Part shown: positions 4,503-6,827 of the stretch, in pieces
Layout of the letters: the number at the start of each line of letters is the position of its first letter
Position numbering within the stretch: position 1 is the first letter of the stretch
Source of the DNA: Planctomycetota bacterium
GTDB taxonomy: Bacteria > Planctomycetota > UBA8108
Length of the DNA stretch: 6,827 bases
Assembly (NCBI GenBank): GCA_002695115.1
Contig: NZOA01000071.1
Coordinates: forward strand, 3,619-10,445
Direction: 5' to 3'
The notes under the pieces: generated by a model
Database searches by the model: none
The model's input: only the letters and a program-made list of their open reading frames with translations
What the model was told of the DNA's origin: nothing
Program-made: the position numbers and the translations under genes

Positions 4503-6827
4503 ATGAAACCACGAAATCTGTACATCGGACTTCTGGTCCTGGCGGCCTACGGCGCCGCCTATGGCCAGGACATCTACCGCAGTGCGGACCCACAGCTCCG
4601 GCTTGATGTCATCCACTCCGACCTGGAAGCCTTTTACATCAGCATGGACATGGATCCGCGCGGCAACCTGTATGTCGGGGGGCGCGACGCCGTGTACCTG
4701 TTTGAGGCGGATGGCCAGGGTGGCTTCGGGGAGCGCCGGACGATCACGACGCTGCCGAAGGATACGTGGGCGTACTCGCTGCAGGTGGCCGGTGATGATC
4801 TTTACGTGCTGACGGTCACGGCGCTGTATCGCCTGCCGAACGTGATCCGGGATCCGGGCAAGGTGAGCTTTGAGCGCCTGGTGTGGGGGATCCCGCTCGG
4901 CCACATCCACCAGGGTTTTCACGGCATGCGCATGGGTCCCGATGGTTGTCTTTATCTCGCCTACGGAGATCCGCACCCTGGTCCCTTTCGCTCCAGGACG
5001 AATCCCGGCCACGTATGGCATTGGACGTTCCTGAGCGGTCCGAAGGCGAAGAAGTTTCCATGGACCGGTGTGGGGGCGGTGATTCGATACGATCCACGAT
5101 CGCATGACCTGGAGGTGGTCTCGCGAGGTTTCCGCAACATCTGCGATCTCGATTTTGACGAATACTGGAACCTGTTTGGCAGCGACAACGACCAGGAGGG
5201 CAGCTCGCTTCACAGCTTTGGACGGCTGGTTCATCTGACGGAGGGATCGCATTACCAGTGGTCACGTGGATGGCTGGAGGCCAAGGAGCCCTATCGCAAT
5301 GACCTGATCGAAACGATCGACGCCAGGCTGGGTCGGTTTGTGCCGTTCGGCACGTGTTACTACAACGAGGACCACCTCGGTAGCGCCTACAAACGTTCGC
5401 TCTTTGTCGCGCGATGGGGCAGCCGGGAGCTGGGGCAGTTTCCGTTGAAGCCTCGCGGTTCATCGTTTGTGAGCGAGCAGAAGCTGCTGCTCACCGGCAA
5501 GGGGACAGCACGCCCGGTGGCTGTGTTCACGGGCAACGACGGCCGGCTGTTCGTGAGCGTCTGTTTCATGCAACGTAATGAAGCGTCGCCCGTGAGGCGC
5601 ACGGATCTCGTTGCCGTTTCGAATCCTGGACGTCCATGGAAATCCACGGCCTTCGACCCATCAAAGGCAGGCGTCGCGAGGTTGCTGAAGGAGATCGAAT
5701 CGCCGTCGTGGAAGCGGCGTTTCAATGCCCACAGGGAAATTATTTCGCGCGGCCTGAGCGGCGACAAGCAGGTTCGAGAGCGGTTCCTGGATTGCAAGGC
5801 CGGCGAGGCGGCCTGGTTCTCGCTGGCCTGGCTTGCCGGTAGAAGCGATGACAAAGAGGTCGCAGGCGCGCTCGCCGGGGCGCTGTCTTCAGATAACGCC
5901 CAGGTGGTCGCAACGGCGGCGGATACGCTACGGCGGTTTCATCGACTTGATGAAGCGCAGGTCAAGTCGCTGCTTTCCCACCAGTCTCCTGTTGTGCAGC
6001 TCGCCGCTTTGCGGGCGGTGGAAGGTTTTGATCTGCGGGAGCCCATCGCCGTGCTGGCGCAGAGTGATGACAGCCTGGTTCGGCAGGCGGCCCAGCGCGG
6101 ATTCGGGCGGCGCGCGACCTGGACGATGCTCGAGGAGCAATTCAGGACCGGCGAGCTGCCGGCGCGCCGTGCCGCGCTCGCAGCCGCGATGTGGAAATGG
6201 AACGACACGGTTGAGAACGGAACGATTCCCTCCGGCGTACGACTCAGTCCCGCTGCGAAGAATCATCTGGGTGGTTTCGGCTATGTGGACGATACGAAAT
6301 CGAATCTCCAGACCGAGTCCCGGAAGCATGGATTTGCCGTCGGCGGGCTGTCCCTGAAGGACTGGTGGAGGCAGCTGGCCTCGTCGGATCCCGCCGCGCC
6401 GGTGATCCAGCGGATGATCGCGCACTCCATCAGCGACACCGACGACGCGCACCGCAAGACGGCGGCGGTCTTCGCCAATACGCTGGGCCTCGACGACCTT
6501 GCCGCCCGGGTCCCCGGCCTGGCCCAGACGCGAAAGATCAAGGCGAACCTTGCGGTGGGGGCCAAGCTCTCGGCTAATAAGGCGATGCCTCCGGCCTACC
6601 AGGCAATCGACTGGACGAAGGCCTGGAAAGCGGGTGACGCGGCCACCGGGCAGGACCTGTTCCAGCAACGCTGTGTCGCGTGTCACGATTCCGGCCAGGG
6701 CGGCGGCATCATCGGGCCTTCCCTGGCGGGCGTCGCAAAACGTTTCACCCCGCAGTACCTGGCCGAGTCCGTGGCGGTTCCGAGCAAGGACATTTCGCCC
6801 AACTTCCAGGCGTGGTCCGTCATCCAG
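4503..6827 (+). CDS. PVC-type secreted dehydrogenase-like beta-propeller / HEAT / cytochrome c fusion protein, C-terminus outside window
   Basis: From ATG 4503 the frame is open for 775 codons to the right edge. Residues 1-21 form a Sec signal peptide (YIGLLVLAAYGAAYG, likely cleavage AYG|QD), placing the protein in the periplasm. Residues about 25-390 are a sugar-dehydrogenase-like beta-propeller, as in the PVC 'putative membrane-bound dehydrogenase' family: HIHQGFHGMRMGPDG with Asp156, RGFRN (208-212), SDND (227-230) and RPVAV (337-341). Residues about 420-570 are alpha-helical, HEAT-like. Residues from about 705 begin a class I cytochrome c domain of the Pirellula/Verrucomicrobium type, with haem site C724-V-A-C727-H728 followed by GPSLAGV and VPSKDISPNFQAW; the axial Met side lies beyond the edge. 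Expected role: oxidation of a sugar or alcohol, with electrons passed to the fused haem; the substrate is unknown. The start has only a weak, distant GAGG (4485-4488) and overlaps a 7-codon ORF by ATGA. Confidence 0.93.
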   Translation, partial: MKPRNLYIGLLVLAAYGAAYGQDIYRSADPQLRLDVIHSDLEAFYISMDMDPRGNLYVGGRDAVYLFEADGQGGFGERRTITTLPKDTWAYSLQVAGDDLYVLTVTALYRLPNVIRDPGKVSFERLVWGIPLGHIHQGFHGMRMGPDGCLYLAYGDPHPGPFRSRTNPGHVWHWTFLSGPKAKKFPWTGVGAVIRYDPRSHDLEVVSRGFRNICDLDFDEYWNLFGSDNDQEGSSLHSFGRLVHLTEGSHYQWSRGWLEAKEPYRNDLIETIDARLGRFVPFGTCYYNEDHLGSAYKRSLFVARWGSRELGQFPLKPRGSSFVSEQKLLLTGKGTARPVAVFTGNDGRLFVSVCFMQRNEASPVRRTDLVAVSNPGRPWKSTAFDPSKAGVARLLKEIESPSWKRRFNAHREIISRGLSGDKQVRERFLDCKAGEAAWFSLAWLAGRSDDKEVAGALAGALSSDNAQVVATAADTLRRFHRLDEAQVKSLLSHQSPVVQLAALRAVEGFDLREPIAVLAQSDDSLVRQAAQRGFGRRATWTMLEEQFRTGELPARRAALAAAMWKWNDTVENGTIPSGVRLSPAAKNHLGGFGYVDDTKSNLQTESRKHGFAVGGLSLKDWWRQLASSDPAAPVIQRMIAHSISDTDDAHRKTAAVFANTLGLDDLAARVPGLAQTRKIKANLAVGAKLSANKAMPPAYQAIDWTKAWKAGDAATGQDLFQQRCVACHDSGQGGGIIGPSLAGVAKRFTPQYLAESVAVPSKDISPNFQAWSVIQ

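Noticed and set aside
4455..5252. A 265-codon minus-strand frame opposite the start of the dehydrogenase-like gene
   Set aside because: The plus strand encodes a signal peptide and conserved propeller motifs over the same bases. The antisense translation has no signal peptide or recognisable motif.
5928..6686. A 252-codon minus-strand frame opposite the HEAT-like region
   Set aside because: It is antisense to a frame that continues into a clear CxxCH cytochrome domain, and its translation shows no recognisable family.

Overview
The window holds two large, divergently transcribed protein genes, both cut by the window edges, separated by about 320 bp that contain one probable small gene. The best clue to the organism is the rightward gene. 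It is a secreted beta-propeller/HEAT/cytochrome c fusion of the kind known almost only from Planctomycetes, Verrucomicrobia and relatives (the 'putative membrane-bound dehydrogenase' and 'Pirellula/Verrucomicrobium-type haem-binding' domain families). The GC-rich coding sequence and the large LamG/HYR surface protein fit a free-living PVC-group bacterium. The exact lineage cannot be told from this sequence.

Layout. Positions 1-4178 (minus strand) are one uninterrupted reading frame of 1392 complete codons that runs off the left edge. It encodes a Sec-exported modular protein: signal peptide, LamG-like domain, Ig-like (choice-of-anchor-D/ASH-type) domain, second LamG, two more Ig-like domains, third LamG, a roughly 190-residue segment I cannot assign, then two HYR (hyalin repeat) domains. 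Positions 4179-4502 are intergenic and more AT-rich. They carry a candidate minus-strand promoter, an exact tandem 7-bp repeat, a 29-codon plus-strand ORF with a strong ribosome binding site and a lipoprotein-type signal, and a hairpin/palindrome between that ORF and the next gene. Positions 4503-6827 (plus strand) are 775 codons of the dehydrogenase-like gene, open at the right edge just after the CxxCH haem site.

How they may work together (inference). Both large products carry Sec signal peptides, so both should act outside the cytoplasm. The leftward protein looks like a cell-surface or secreted carbohydrate-binding/adhesive scaffold. The rightward protein looks like a periplasmic oxidoreductase with its own c-type haem. 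Its propeller has residues that line up with the catalytic and quinone-binding positions of soluble PQQ glucose dehydrogenase, so sugar or alcohol oxidation is a reasonable hypothesis. Nothing in the sequence proves that the two genes are co-regulated or functionally linked. No tRNA, rRNA, CRISPR array, transposase or phage gene was seen.
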